5,104 nucleotides of DNA from DATJJW01 sp035491935 (GTDB taxonomy: Bacteria; Pseudomonadota; Alphaproteobacteria; ATCC43930; CGMCC-115725), in assembly GCA_035491935.1 (NCBI GenBank), contig DATJJW010000155.1:1-5104 (forward strand), in the 5' to 3' direction. The translations under genes and the position numbers were made by a program. Under the pieces are notes generated by a model, which worked only from the letters and a program-made list of their open reading frames with translations, did not search any database and was not told where the DNA came from. This document shows, in pieces, positions 5,080 through 5,104 of this stretch (position 1 is its first letter; every line of letters starts with the position of its first letter).

Positions 5080-5104
5080 CTTTACCAGACTCGAAGAGAT
5101 GGCC

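Noticed and set aside
5043..5104. ModE box or molybdenum cofactor riboswitch upstream of modB
   Set aside because: No TATATA-type inverted repeat or structured leader is seen; only the REP-like palindrome is present. Regulation would more likely be upstream of modA.

Overview
This is a GC-rich window that looks like an alphaproteobacterial chromosome. The reasons are the high-GC codon use, an OpgH-type C-terminus, a ModB-ModC pair with a C-terminal Mop domain, and a palindrome of the ATGGCCGGG...CCCGGCCAT type that is common between genes in that class. The genus cannot be told from the sequence alone.

Layout, left to right. Positions 1-230 are the 3' end of a plus-strand gene, most likely the glucan biosynthesis glucosyltransferase OpgH/MdoH, followed by a possible weak terminator (about 244-275). 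The 231-430 gap carries a striking 34-bp near-perfect palindrome (367-400) just upstream of a compact plus-strand operon: a NitT/TauT-type ABC permease with a TTG start (431-1375), its ATPase (1382-2302), and a NikR-family ribbon-helix-helix/metal-sensor regulator with a GTG start (2349-2840). An Mpo1-like (DUF962) small membrane protein follows on the same strand (2894-3217). It meets, tail to tail with overlapping stop codons, a minus-strand molybdate transporter pair: modB (5042 to 4326) and modC (4329 to 3214), which share an ATGA overlap. modA is not in the window and probably lies beyond 5104. The last 50 bases hold a palindromic repeat upstream of modB.

The most interesting unit is the permease-ATPase-NikR-like operon. 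The palindrome fits the classical NikR operator geometry (GTATTA-N16-TAATAC, against GTATGA-N16-TCATAC in E. coli), and the regulator keeps the expected DNA-contact pattern in its N-terminal beta strand. By alignment, however, it has lost two of the four high-affinity nickel ligands (H76 to Ala, C95 to Thr). The transporter it sits with is not a known nickel importer type and has no substrate-binding protein in the window. Together this suggests a self-regulated transport system controlled by a NikR paralogue with altered ligand specificity. The ligand and substrate cannot be read from the sequence.
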